From contig NZ_VSJJ01000001.1 in the NCBI RefSeq assembly GCF_008369405.1, forward strand, positions 473,597 to 537,596: a stretch of DNA of 64,000 bases. Reading direction: 5' to 3'. The stretch comes from Streptococcus cristatus (lineage in GTDB: Bacteria; Bacillota; Bacilli; Lactobacillales; Streptococcaceae). Of this stretch, positions 1-6,877 are shown in pieces; positions within the stretch are counted from its first letter, which is position 1; each line of letters opens with the position of its first letter. The position numbers and the translations under genes are program-made. The notes under the pieces were generated by a model that was not told where the DNA came from, made no database searches, and saw nothing but the letters and a program-made list of their open reading frames with translations.

Positions 1-156
1 TAGAATAATTTCAGGACAGTTCTCCATATCTGTCTGATAAATATATTTGTACTGAGAAACATTTTTCTCAATAGTATTGGCCAAGCAATCCATCTTAACA
101 TTGAGAATATCAATCTGTCCATCAAAAGTCTTTAGCCATTCCAAAGTATAAGTCAT
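1..156 (-). CDS. partial hypothetical protein (N-terminal 52 residues)
   Basis: The frame is open from an ATG at 156 to the window edge, so the gene continues to the left. A good ribosome binding site (AGGAGAAAA) lies a few bases before the ATG. The visible peptide begins MTYTLEWLKTFDGQIDI and is hydrophilic, with no signal peptide, membrane segment or motif that I recognise. It lies downstream of the ABC exporter in the same direction but is separated from it by a strong terminator, so it probably has its own promoter or depends on read-through. Function unknown. Confidence 0.6.
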   Translation of the reverse strand, partial: MTYTLEWLKTFDGQIDILNVKMDCLANTIEKNVSQYKYIYQTDMENCPEIIL

Positions 157-170
157 TTGAATTTTCTCCT

Positions 171-202
171 AAAAAAGAGAGAATCAAGTTGATTCCCTCT
201 CT
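171..202 (-). terminator. Rho-independent terminator after the ABC permease
   Basis: An 11-bp arm (AGAGAGAATCA) pairs with TGATT..CTCTCT with a small bulge. On the minus strand it is followed by a run of six T. It sits directly downstream of the permease stop and just before the ribosome binding site of the next leftward gene. Confidence 0.7.
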
Positions 203-236
203 ATGTTAGTTTTTACTTATTTTTCCTATAGGAAAG

Positions 237-1421
237 CTAGGATCTATTAAAAAATTCTTTTTTCTGTGAACTTCCCCATCTTTCAATAAGTAGAATCCCC
301 ACTAACAAAAGGATAATCAGGCAAGGAAGTAAGACCATCCCCATGCTCCAATTCAGATTGACATTATCAATTTGTTTAGGTAATCTTCCAGACAAAATCT
401 CCACTGAACGCAGGTAAGTAAAGGGAATCAGATGGGCAATACTCTGAAGAGGCTGAATCGTTTGGATACCAAACAACAAGCCAACTATCCCAATTAAGGA
501 AATAAAGAGGACAGGCATTTTTTGCTTGAAAAAGTAAGCAATCAAGTAAACGACTTCCACAATAACGATAAAAGCCAAGAAAGTTAAGAGCAAGCTAGGA
601 AATAACACATCTTGTATTTTTCCAATACTTACCTCTTGATTCGTTAAGCTATAGAACGGGTAGGGATAATCTAACTGTCCAAAACCACTTATCAGACTTC
701 CCACTAGAAAAGAAAAACCACAGATTCCGATAAATAGCACGGTTACATAGCTCACCCCAACTCCAAGAGAGGACATGGCAAATGTCACTTTTGAAAAAGG
801 ATATAACTGAGCTGTATCGAGATTATTTTGATATCTTTCTGCAAACAGTTGTGTTAGCATAAAAATAATGCCAATCACAAACAAGCTTGGGATGATAGCC
901 TCTAAAATCCAGACAATCTGATCAATCCCGTGAGTCGGATATTCTAAATTGTGGGCTTTTATGTTCAAGGGATACAGGGCTTGGTAAATCTTCCGTTGGC
1001 GGTCAATTGCCATTTTTAATTCAGAGTTAGAAGTCGGTTCATTTGACATAACTTCATAATTCTTCTCTTCATCTTGCCACTGCAAATAATAGGCTTCTTT
1101 CCATCGTCCTTCTTTTAGTAAAGTCAGAATTTCTTTCTTTTGCGTTAAAAGATTTTTTTGCGATTCTAAATTTTCTTTAACAACCTGGTATTCCTCCGAG
1201 CTGGTGTCAGAGATTTGGGAGAGTTTCACTTCATTTTCATTGATGATTCTCTCATGTTTTACAAGACGGGTTTCCAACTCGCTCTCCAAGCTGTGTGAGT
1301 TTGCAGTCTGACTATTTAAATAAAAGGTAACACCGAGTACAGATGCAAATAAAGCTAAGATAATCCAGTTTAAGCGACTTTTGAAAACTTTCTTTAACAA
1401 AAATAGGCTAATATCTTTCAT
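237..1421 (-). CDS. ABC-2 type exporter permease
   Basis: A 394-aa integral membrane protein. It has one N-terminal membrane segment (about residues 18-38), then a long hydrophilic, coiled-coil-like external domain (about 40-165), then roughly five hydrophobic segments between 170 and 385. This is the layout of ABC-2 permeases that export peptides or confer immunity to them. The start overlaps the stop of the ATPase gene by 4 bp (1418-1421), so the two are translationally coupled and form one transporter. The substrate is not evident; the Tyr-rich ORF at the head of the transcript is a candidate. The last residues are basic and cytoplasmic. Family assignment is moderately sure, function inferred. 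Confidence 0.75.
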   Translation of the reverse strand: MKDISLFLLKKVFKSRLNWIILALFASVLGVTFYLNSQTANSHSLESELETRLVKHERIINENEVKLSQISDTSSEEYQVVKENLESQKNLLTQKKEILTLLKEGRWKEAYYLQWQDEEKNYEVMSNEPTSNSELKMAIDRQRKIYQALYPLNIKAHNLEYPTHGIDQIVWILEAIIPSLFVIGIIFMLTQLFAERYQNNLDTAQLYPFSKVTFAMSSLGVGVSYVTVLFIGICGFSFLVGSLISGFGQLDYPYPFYSLTNQEVSIGKIQDVLFPSLLLTFLAFIVIVEVVYLIAYFFKQKMPVLFISLIGIVGLLFGIQTIQPLQSIAHLIPFTYLRSVEILSGRLPKQIDNVNLNWSMGMVLLPCLIILLLVGILLIERWGSSQKKEFFNRS

Positions 1422-2011
1422 AACGGAACCTCTTCTATCTGCCCCTGACGAATGGTTACGATGCTATCGCAAATCTCCACTAACTCCTCTTTGTAGTGGG
1501 AACTCAAAAGAACCAGCTGCTCTTGTCTATCGATTTGTGCCAGCCTATCAAAAAACTTCTGTCGATAATACTCATCTAAGCCATTTGTTATCTCATCCAT
1601 GAGCCAGCATTTCGCCTGACTGAGGAAATACATAGCAATCACCAAGCGTTGCTTCATCCCTAAGGAATACTTGCGGATGGGAAGGTTGATATAGTCAGAC
1701 ATTTCCCAATAGGCGATTTCGTCCCCCAAGTTTAGGTCTGACTTCCAGATGTTTTTTATGAGACGAAGGTAGTCCATCCCACTTAGGTTTCCATCCAGCC
1801 ATTCAACGCTCTCATAATAAAACAAAGAAGGAGGGGCTGCGAAATTTCCACTACTTATAGGAATTAAATTGCTAATGGCACGGAACAGTGTCGTCTTTCC
1901 AGAGCCATTGATAGCAAGAAGACCATAAATCCTACCCTTTTTAAAGGTGAAATCCGCATCTTGCAAGATGACTTGTCGCGTTTTTAAGGTCACATGAGTA
2001 AGTTGCAACAT
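1418..2011 (-). CDS. ABC transporter ATP-binding protein, short form
   Basis: A 197-aa nucleotide-binding subunit. I chose the ATG at 2011 because an AAAAGGAGGG ribosome binding site precedes it; the open frame extends 42 codons further upstream, but that part does not resemble an ABC domain. Visible motifs are a Walker A with alanine in place of the first glycine (AINGSGKTT), the signature YSLGMKQRL, a Walker B followed by DE (LMDEITNGLD) and a switch histidine (LLSSHYKEE). The degenerate signature LGMKQ is usual for ABC-2 exporters of the bacteriocin/immunity type. It powers the permease encoded directly downstream. Confidence 0.85.
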   Translation of the reverse strand: MLQLTHVTLKTRQVILQDADFTFKKGRIYGLLAINGSGKTTLFRAISNLIPISSGNFAAPPSLFYYESVEWLDGNLSGMDYLRLIKNIWKSDLNLGDEIAYWEMSDYINLPIRKYSLGMKQRLVIAMYFLSQAKCWLMDEITNGLDEYYRQKFFDRLAQIDRQEQLVLLSSHYKEELVEICDSIVTIRQGQIEEVPL

Positions 2012-2054
2012 ATCTAGCCCTCCTTTTGGGATTAATAGCCTCCGCTGTAGTAGT

Positions 2055-2165
2055 TTAGTACTCATAAAGATCGTAATTCCAGCCAGAACCAACTTTATAC
2101 TCAGAATAGCTATAATAACGAGACCATGACAGAACATTAATATAGCTATATCTGTGGTAATTCAT
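2055..2165 (-). CDS. tyrosine-rich 36-aa peptide ORF upstream of ABC exporter
   Basis: From the ATG at 2165 the frame encodes 36 residues with 10 Tyr and 2 Trp, ending in GSGWNYDLYEY. The open frame reaches upstream to 2258 with four more Tyr and one Cys, but no in-frame start with a good ribosome binding site is visible. In the same reading frame, an ATG at 2291 is stopped after three codons. In the neighbouring frame the DNA between 2288 and about 2220 encodes a signal-like stretch (KISKSCYISSLLSIGLF). The ORF lies between a clear promoter and the exporter genes. It may be a real small peptide, a pseudogene of a secreted peptide, or untranslated leader. No family recognised. Confidence 0.35.
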   Translation of the reverse strand: MNYHRYSYINVLSWSRYYSYSEYKVGSGWNYDLYEY

Positions 2166-2322
2166 ACTAGACCTATAGTAGGTGTTACAATCATACCGAT
2201 AACTTTTAGTGTCTATCACAACAGATACACTGGATTGAAAAGACCAATTGATAATAAACTACTAATATAACAACTTTTGCTAATTTTTCATGGTTTTCAC
2301 TTCACTAATATATTTACTTTAG

Positions 2323-2362
2323 AAAGCGCTTTAATTATACCATTTTTTTATTTGTTATACAA
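2323..2362 (-). promoter_or_regulatory. promoter with CcpA-like operator for the ABC exporter transcript
   Basis: On the minus strand a TTGTAT -35 box (2357-2362) is followed after 17 nt by an extended TATAAT -10 box (2334-2339). Directly after the -10 lies the palindrome AAAGCGCTTT (2323-2332), which fits the core of a catabolite-responsive element. In this position CcpA would repress. The transcript would cover the Tyr-rich ORF and both ABC genes. Confidence 0.6.
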
Positions 2363-2383
2363 TAGTTTGTTTGATTCGAAAAG

Positions 2384-2602
2384 TCTCACACTAAACGCTA
2401 GCAACTGGAATTTACTCTAAGACGACTCTGTTTTAGAGCTATTTGTCGTGCACTTTTTTCTGAGTCTTTTCGCTTTTGAACCCTTATATATCAAGAAAAA
2501 GAAAACCAGTGGAAGTTATTCTAAGACGAATTTCCACTGATTTCACGCATTTTTCTCATACTAAAAGCTAGGTTGTGGGAAACTGGAAGTTAGTTTTAGA
2601 AG
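2384..2602. repeat. duplicated short modules in a gene-poor stretch
   Basis: The stretch 2363-2627 holds no convincing gene. An 18-bp module (TCTCACACTAAACGCTAG at 2384) recurs 170 bp later at 2554 with two changes. A second module (TGGAAnTTA..TCTAAGACGA) occurs at 2406 and 2510, and in decayed form at 2584. The copy at 2507-2539 is flanked by an 8-bp inverted repeat (CAGTGGAA/TTCCACTG). GTTTTAGAGCTA at 2430-2441 equals the first 12 bases of the S. pyogenes-type II-A CRISPR repeat, but no array follows. Confidence 0.45.
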
Positions 2603-2627
2603 TTACCTAAAAATCAGGTCACCTATT

Positions 2628-3215
2628 TTAAAAAAGCTGCAAACTATAAACTAGTAGGTTCCACACTAAATGTAGCCCCATACTGCCCCATAAGTCCGAT
2701 TTATAGCGCACCATCCCTAAAAACATTCCCAATGAAACATACAAACACCAAGCTAGAATGGTTCCTGGATGATGTACTAAGGCAAATAAAACACTTGTCA
2801 AAGCAACTCGAATATCCAATTTTCTAACCAAGTTCCATAAAATTTCTCGATACAAAAATTCTTCAACCATACTCGCATTGATTAAGAACAATAAAAATGA
2901 AAACCAAGGAACTTGATGTTGAAGCCCAATTAAGTTTGCTTGATTCGTGCTTCCTTGAGCATGAATCAGACTAAAACATAGACTTATAATCAGTAGGCTA
3001 ACGAATCCAATACCAAGCCATTTCATCCTAGTTTTCATATTGACCTTGACCACTTGTTTTCGTTGACCATACATCCATAAAAAAGAAATGAGCGACGCTC
3101 CATAGAGAATCTGTAGTATAGTTAACTCACCGATACAAAGAAATTTCAGTAAGTATAGGGATACCAATAGGACATTTACTTGTTGGAATATATAAACTGG
3201 AATTATTCTTTTCAT
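2628..3215 (-). CDS. CPBP-family intramembrane metalloprotease
   Basis: A 195-aa polytopic membrane protein of the CAAX protease/bacteriocin-processing (CPBP, Abi) family. The first motif is EEFLYRE (about residue 118), with the paired Glu and the Arg. The second conserved motifs are LVHHPG and the final HLVWN. Such proteins are predicted glutamyl or metal-dependent membrane proteases; in streptococci they often act in bacteriocin self-immunity. The start is 2 bp after the stop of the HTH gene and has a GAGGTAAC ribosome binding site, so it is cotranscribed with it. It is the last gene of the presumed ICE-derived leftward run. Confidence 0.8.
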   Translation of the reverse strand: MKRIIPVYIFQQVNVLLVSLYLLKFLCIGELTILQILYGASLISFLWMYGQRKQVVKVNMKTRMKWLGIGFVSLLIISLCFSLIHAQGSTNQANLIGLQHQVPWFSFLLFLINASMVEEFLYREILWNLVRKLDIRVALTSVLFALVHHPGTILAWCLYVSLGMFLGMVRYKSDLWGSMGLHLVWNLLVYSLQLF

Positions 3216-3217
3216 AG

Positions 3218-3451
3218 TTACCTCCGAAATAAATCTTCATAATCTAAATCTAATACCTGCACAATCCTTTCTACCCATGGACTTTGAGGCATTCGTTGTT
3301 CCATCTTATAGTGGCGAATCTTTTGATACAGACGATTCAATTCACTTGGATAGTGAAACTCTCCCGCAAACATTTTTCTGGTTAACTCAATCCAGCTGAT
3401 ATTTCTTTCAGCCAAAATAATGGACAAGTTCTCCCAAAATCGTTCAGCCAT
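3218..3451 (-). CDS. small helix-turn-helix-like protein
   Basis: A 77-aa soluble protein, basic in the middle and acidic at the end. The segment NISWIELTRKMFAGEFHYPS followed by RIVQVLDLDYEDLF resembles the first and last helices of an XRE-type HTH fold (…L..ILDLDYEDLF is typical of the C-terminal helix of such regulators), but the middle is divergent. Good GGAGAAACAAT ribosome binding site. It sits between the Spx-like gene (12 bp upstream) and the CPBP protease (2 bp downstream). A regulator of this small operon is plausible but not shown. Confidence 0.6.
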   Translation of the reverse strand: MAERFWENLSIILAERNISWIELTRKMFAGEFHYPSELNRLYQKIRHYKMEQRMPQSPWVERIVQVLDLDYEDLFRR

Positions 3452-3463
3452 ATTGTTTCTCCT

Positions 3464-3844
3464 TTAGTTAGATAAATAATGTGTTTGTGCCATGTAAATC
3501 AATTGTTTCGTATCTCTTGGCAATAAAGCTCTAGCCTCTTCCAGATTCAGATTTGGATAAACTCGCTTATTTGAAACCGCAAGAGGAAGTCTGATGGTTA
3601 GTTCAGGATTTTTTAATATCATTTCGATGAAATCTGTTAATCTGAGGTTATCTTGATTCTTAAATCGTAATAAATTGGGAGATAAAAACTCAAAACAATC
3701 TGAAGAATAGCTCATCATCTCAATTAATTTGTCCTTTGTCATTTCAGAAACTGAATGACAAGATACCTCTATGCCATACTTTTGAAAGAAATCCAAAAGA
3801 AGTTGATTTCTATGACAATTTTTACTTAGATAGAGATCAATCAT
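3464..3844 (-). CDS. Spx/ArsC-family protein with degenerate redox motif
   Basis: A 126-aa protein; the ATG at 3844 is chosen because of the GGAGG ahead of it. The C-terminal part (PLAVSNKRVYPNL..EEARALLPR) follows the Spx pattern 'P.L.d.kr...y..ee.raflPR', and the N-terminus has the thioredoxin-like strand MIDLYLSKNCHRN. Classical Spx has CxxC at residues 10-13. Here only the first Cys remains (C-H-R-N), so thiol-disulfide switching is unlikely. Chromosomal Spx binds RNA polymerase alpha; this copy may do so constitutively or may have diverged. It overlaps the upstream gene by 8 bp. Confidence 0.7.
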   Translation of the reverse strand: MIDLYLSKNCHRNQLLLDFFQKYGIEVSCHSVSEMTKDKLIEMMSYSSDCFEFLSPNLLRFKNQDNLRLTDFIEMILKNPELTIRLPLAVSNKRVYPNLNLEEARALLPRDTKQLIYMAQTHYLSN

Positions 3845-4286
3845 GGGAGACCTCCAAAAGATTCGGTTCCATTTGATATTCTGATACAATTAAGGAATCT
3901 AACAAATTTGAGAAGTTAATCGGATTCTTATCTTCATCAGAAGCTTTTACAGTTACTTGGGTTGTAAGTATTCCCTCTTTTCCCTCGGCTCGATAACCTT
4001 GTCCATATAAAATAAAAACGAGATTTTGATGATCATCTACAAAGGCATCAACCCCATTCTTTATGTCTTGACTTTCAAGGAATTCCATAACGTTTTGAAG
4101 ATAGGACTCATAAAATAGTGGGTAGTTGTGTTTTTTATGGTAATCATCTAAAAATGTTACTTCAAACTCACATGGATAATTGGGTATCAAAAATAATTGT
4201 TCATCCAGCTGTTTGATTTCTGCATCATGTAATTCTGTTTCTAATTCATCACAATCTAGTATTGATTCTTTATTTAATGCTTTCAT
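3837..4286 (-). CDS. hypothetical protein of the ICE module
   Basis: A 149-aa acidic soluble protein with no recognisable motif. It has mixed alpha/beta character and a hydrophobic core segment around NLVFILYGQGY. It starts inside the end of the methyltransferase gene (overlap 4270-4286) and its stop overlaps the start of the Spx-like gene, so it is translated as part of the same leftward polycistron. I recall uncharacterised proteins of this size between the methylase and the Spx-like gene in streptococcal ICEs, but cannot assign a function. Confidence 0.65.
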   Translation of the reverse strand: MKALNKESILDCDELETELHDAEIKQLDEQLFLIPNYPCEFEVTFLDDYHKKHNYPLFYESYLQNVMEFLESQDIKNGVDAFVDDHQNLVFILYGQGYRAEGKEGILTTQVTVKASDEDKNPINFSNLLDSLIVSEYQMEPNLLEVSHD

Positions 4287-5628
4287 CTTTTTCCTCTATT
4301 TCTTTTAATTTCTTTGCGATTGCGGCAATCACAGGAACGGTTACACTATTACCAGCTTGTTTATAGAGCTGACTATTACTAGAGACTTTTCTAGCAGCTT
4401 CAAAAGCCCAATCAGGAAAGCCCTGCAAGCGAAAACACTCTTTAGGAGTGATTCGTCGTATCCTCAGACGGTAAAACTGTCCATCTATTAATACACCGGC
4501 TACATGATAAACTTGTTTATCTTCTCCTTCATAACTAGCAACTACTACTCCCATTTGTCCACTAGTTGTTAACGTATTAGCTATACCTTTTCCAACTCTA
4601 CCACGACGATACTGAGAACTTGGTCTTTCCAAATTAATTGAATCTCCTATTTCTGCTTGAGCGTATCCTTTTTTCGTTGCTTCCCGTACTTTTAGAAATT
4701 TGATTGGTTCTGGAATTAGTATTTTGGGAATTTTATCTCCACCTTGCATTGTAGTCAGTGTTGGAGATAACCCCTCACTTCCATAAACTCGACCAGTTTC
4801 CTTAAAGCTAGTTGGTAAATCTCCAACAACGACAATACCATGACGATCCTGAGTATTTAAAGTAAACATCGCCTCTTTGTTTTCCTTAAAGCGTCTACCA
4901 TTTTGTCTCTTGTCTAATCTATCTGGTGTAATGCAAGGAATCGCAATCTTAAATCCTTCTCCTTTTCCACGAACTAAGGTTGGCGCAAGACCTTCTGAAT
5001 AATAGACTTTACCGCTCATTCCACTTTTTGATGGATTCAAATTCCCTAATGTTTTTAAAATCTCAGAGTTAGTTGCTTGACCTTCTCGTCTGAAAGGAAA
5101 TAAGAGTCTGGTACTTTTCTTTCTAGAATGTCCGATAATAAACACCCTCTCTCTGTTTTGGGGAACGCCAAAATTCTTACTGTTAAGCACCTGCCACTCA
5201 ACATCAAACCCCAACTCATCAAGTGTGGTAAGGATTGTGGTGAACGTCCGTCCCTTATCGTGATTGAGTAAGCCTTTAACATTTTCAAGAAAAAGAAAAC
5301 GTGGTTGGATTTGTTTGGCCGCCCGAGCAATTTCAAAGAACAAAGTTCCTCTAGTATCTTCAAATCCCAATCGTCTTCCTGCGATTGAAAATGCTTGACA
5401 AGGGAATCCCCCACAGATGATATCGACTTTCCCTCTAAGTTTTTTAAATTCGTCATCTGAAACATCTCGTATGTCATGAAATTCAATTTCTCCTTCCGTT
5501 TGAAAAATGGACTTATAAGATTCTCTAGCAAATTTATCAATCTCACAAAATCCAATACACTCGTGTCCGACACTTTCCATTCCTAGTCGAAAACCACCGA
5601 TACCTGAAAATAAATCAATAAATTTCAT
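4270..5628 (-). CDS. cytosine-5 DNA methyltransferase
   Basis: A 452-aa protein; the ATG at 5628 has a GGGGTGATAAAG ribosome binding site and gives the canonical start MKFIDLFSGIGGF (motif I, AdoMet binding). Other visible motifs are GGFPCQAFS with catalytic Cys77 (motif IV), ENVKGL near 115 (motif VI), QNRERVFIIG near 157 (motif VIII) and QAGNSV near the end (motif X). The target-recognition region is long and contains related segments (YYSEGLAPTL, YGSEGLSPTLTT). No restriction endonuclease gene is adjacent, so it is likely a solitary methylase protecting the element against host restriction. Confidence 0.93.
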   Translation of the reverse strand: MKFIDLFSGIGGFRLGMESVGHECIGFCEIDKFARESYKSIFQTEGEIEFHDIRDVSDDEFKKLRGKVDIICGGFPCQAFSIAGRRLGFEDTRGTLFFEIARAAKQIQPRFLFLENVKGLLNHDKGRTFTTILTTLDELGFDVEWQVLNSKNFGVPQNRERVFIIGHSRKKSTRLLFPFRREGQATNSEILKTLGNLNPSKSGMSGKVYYSEGLAPTLVRGKGEGFKIAIPCITPDRLDKRQNGRRFKENKEAMFTLNTQDRHGIVVVGDLPTSFKETGRVYGSEGLSPTLTTMQGGDKIPKILIPEPIKFLKVREATKKGYAQAEIGDSINLERPSSQYRRGRVGKGIANTLTTSGQMGVVVASYEGEDKQVYHVAGVLIDGQFYRLRIRRITPKECFRLQGFPDWAFEAARKVSSNSQLYKQAGNSVTVPVIAAIAKKLKEIEEKDESIK

Positions 5629-5726
5629 TTCTTTATCACCCCTTTCTGATCGACTATCAATGTCCAAAGAGTCACACCACTTGAAATGAAAATGAGCATA
5701 ACTAATATCCACTCGATTGGTGACAT
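5625..5726 (-). CDS. 33-aa single-span membrane peptide
   Basis: A short ORF fills the gap between repA and the methylase. Its ATG (5726) directly follows the repA stop (TAAATG) and is preceded by an ideal AAAGGAGGTGG; its TGA overlaps the methylase ATG (ATGA). The peptide has one hydrophobic span (WILVMLIFISSGVTLWTLIV) and a basic tail (KGVIKK). Perfect packing between two coupled genes and a strong ribosome binding site support translation. Function unknown. Confidence 0.6.
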   Translation of the reverse strand: MSPIEWILVMLIFISSGVTLWTLIVDQKGVIKK

Positions 5727-6506
5727 TTAACCACCTCCTTTTCTAACACGGTTATTCCAAACGGAATATAGGCCATTAAACACAAATTCAGCAAGTGCTT
5801 CCGCTCGTCTAACAAAGCGAACATTGTCAAGAGCATACTGGTAGATTCTCTCAAAATCAGTCATAGCAATTTCACTGGCTGTTTCAGAAAAACCCTCTCG
5901 TCTAAATTGATCTTGCACCAATCCCCAAATATAATCTCGATCATATTTTGTGACCTTTTCTACTTTTCTTTTCAAGATAGGTTGAGTATTCCTATCCTCC
6001 TCATCCTCACTAAATAAAGAATCAGTCTCACTATATTTAGTCTCACTAACTTCAGTCTCACTAGGGGCTGAATATGAGACGGGGGCCGTTTCATTTTCAA
6101 CCTGCCCTAGTCTTTTTTTAACACTAGTCCTGTCAGAAATAGATACTGGGGTAGAAGATAATTCCCCTAAATAAATCTTATTAGCTAGTCTTCCTTTCTC
6201 ACTTGAAGACTGTTGAACTTCATCAATTAAGTCATATTCTTTAAGAGTCTTTTTGATGGACAGTAATTTGGACTTCGAACAACCTAACAGCCTCATCAGT
6301 TTAGAATTAGAAAATACTAAATAGACCGCGCCTTCTTCATCTATCCAACCACGATTGAGAGATAATTCTAGACGATCTTTTAAAATAGAATAAGCTACCT
6401 TTACTTCTAGTTTCATATCCATATATTTCTCATCTTCAAAAAGAATTTTAGGTAATTTATAATACCGTTCTGAAGTTTGGTATTGATTTGCGGTAATTCG
6501 TTTCAT
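5727..6506 (-). CDS. RepA_N-domain replication initiator protein
   Basis: A 259-aa protein. Residues 1-115 match the RepA_N pattern (YYKLPKILFEDEKYMDMKLEVKVAY...LLGCSKSKLLSIKKTLKEYDLI), a winged-helix DNA-binding domain found in theta-replicating plasmids and at the replication end of Tn5252-type ICEs. The middle (about 120-180) is low-complexity and rich in Ser/Glu. A C-terminal segment follows (about 185-255). The start overlaps the stop of the upstream 57-aa gene (ATGA). In an ICE it would allow autonomous replication of the excised circle. Confidence 0.85.
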   Translation of the reverse strand: MKRITANQYQTSERYYKLPKILFEDEKYMDMKLEVKVAYSILKDRLELSLNRGWIDEEGAVYLVFSNSKLMRLLGCSKSKLLSIKKTLKEYDLIDEVQQSSSEKGRLANKIYLGELSSTPVSISDRTSVKKRLGQVENETAPVSYSAPSETEVSETKYSETDSLFSEDEEDRNTQPILKRKVEKVTKYDRDYIWGLVQDQFRREGFSETASEIAMTDFERIYQYALDNVRFVRRAEALAEFVFNGLYSVWNNRVRKGGG

Positions 6507-6676
6507 AGCGCTCCTCCAAGTTCTTTGAGTATTAAATCTCCACTTGATTCCAATAGAATCAAGCCACTTTTTTCTAATTCAGCCATAAGAGATATGGCTT
6601 CAACAATGTCAATTCCCATTTCACGTACTAAAAATGAAATGACAATATAGCGTGATGATTGTAATTCTTTTGTCAT
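6503..6676 (-). CDS. 57-aa hypothetical protein, first gene of the ICE end
   Basis: The start at 6676 is fixed by a GGAGGG ribosome binding site 5 bp upstream; the longer open frame is not supported. The peptide (MTKELQSSRYIVISFLVREM...) looks like a small helical protein, perhaps with an HTH-like fold. It overlaps repA by 4 bp and would be co-translated with it. A terminator for rplL lies just upstream. Function unknown. Confidence 0.6.
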   Translation of the reverse strand: MTKELQSSRYIVISFLVREMGIDIVEAISLMAELEKSGLILLESSGDLILKELGGAL

Positions 6677-6699
6677 TTTCCCTCCAGAAAATAAAAAAA

Positions 6700-6724
6700 G
6701 GAGAACAATATTCAACTGTTCTCC
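6700..6724 (-). terminator. Rho-independent terminator
   Basis: GGAGAACA and TGTTCTCC form a perfect 8-bp stem with a 9-nt loop. On the minus strand it is followed by TTTTTTATTTT. It separates the ribosomal-protein transcript from the ICE genes; the U-tract leads directly to the ribosome binding site of the 57-aa gene. Confidence 0.75.
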
Positions 6725-6744
6725 AAAATAATTTTATTAAAAAG

Positions 6745-6780
6745 AAAAACCCTGCCAAATTAATTTTTGGTAGGGTTTTT
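6745..6780. terminator. bidirectional terminator downstream of rplL
   Basis: AAAAACCCTGCCAAA pairs with TTTGGTAGGGTTTTT with one G-T position. A/T runs on both sides make it work in either direction. It follows rplL by about 100 bp. Confidence 0.75.
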
Positions 6781-6877
6781 GGCAGGAAACTAAATTAATT
6801 TATCAGTTTCTAAAATGTGTTCACGATTCTAAAAGGCTGATACTATAGTATTCCGAATTCTAATTGGTATATGCCTC

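Noticed and set aside
2012..2137. 42-codon N-terminal extension of the ABC ATPase frame
   Set aside because: It is hydrophobic and unlike any ABC domain, while a strong ribosome binding site and the family's usual start lie at 2011. The same DNA encodes the Tyr-rich ORF in another frame.
2430..2441. CRISPR repeat
   Set aside because: Only 12 nt match one repeat start; no second repeat, spacer or cas gene is present. Kept only as a curiosity in the findings.
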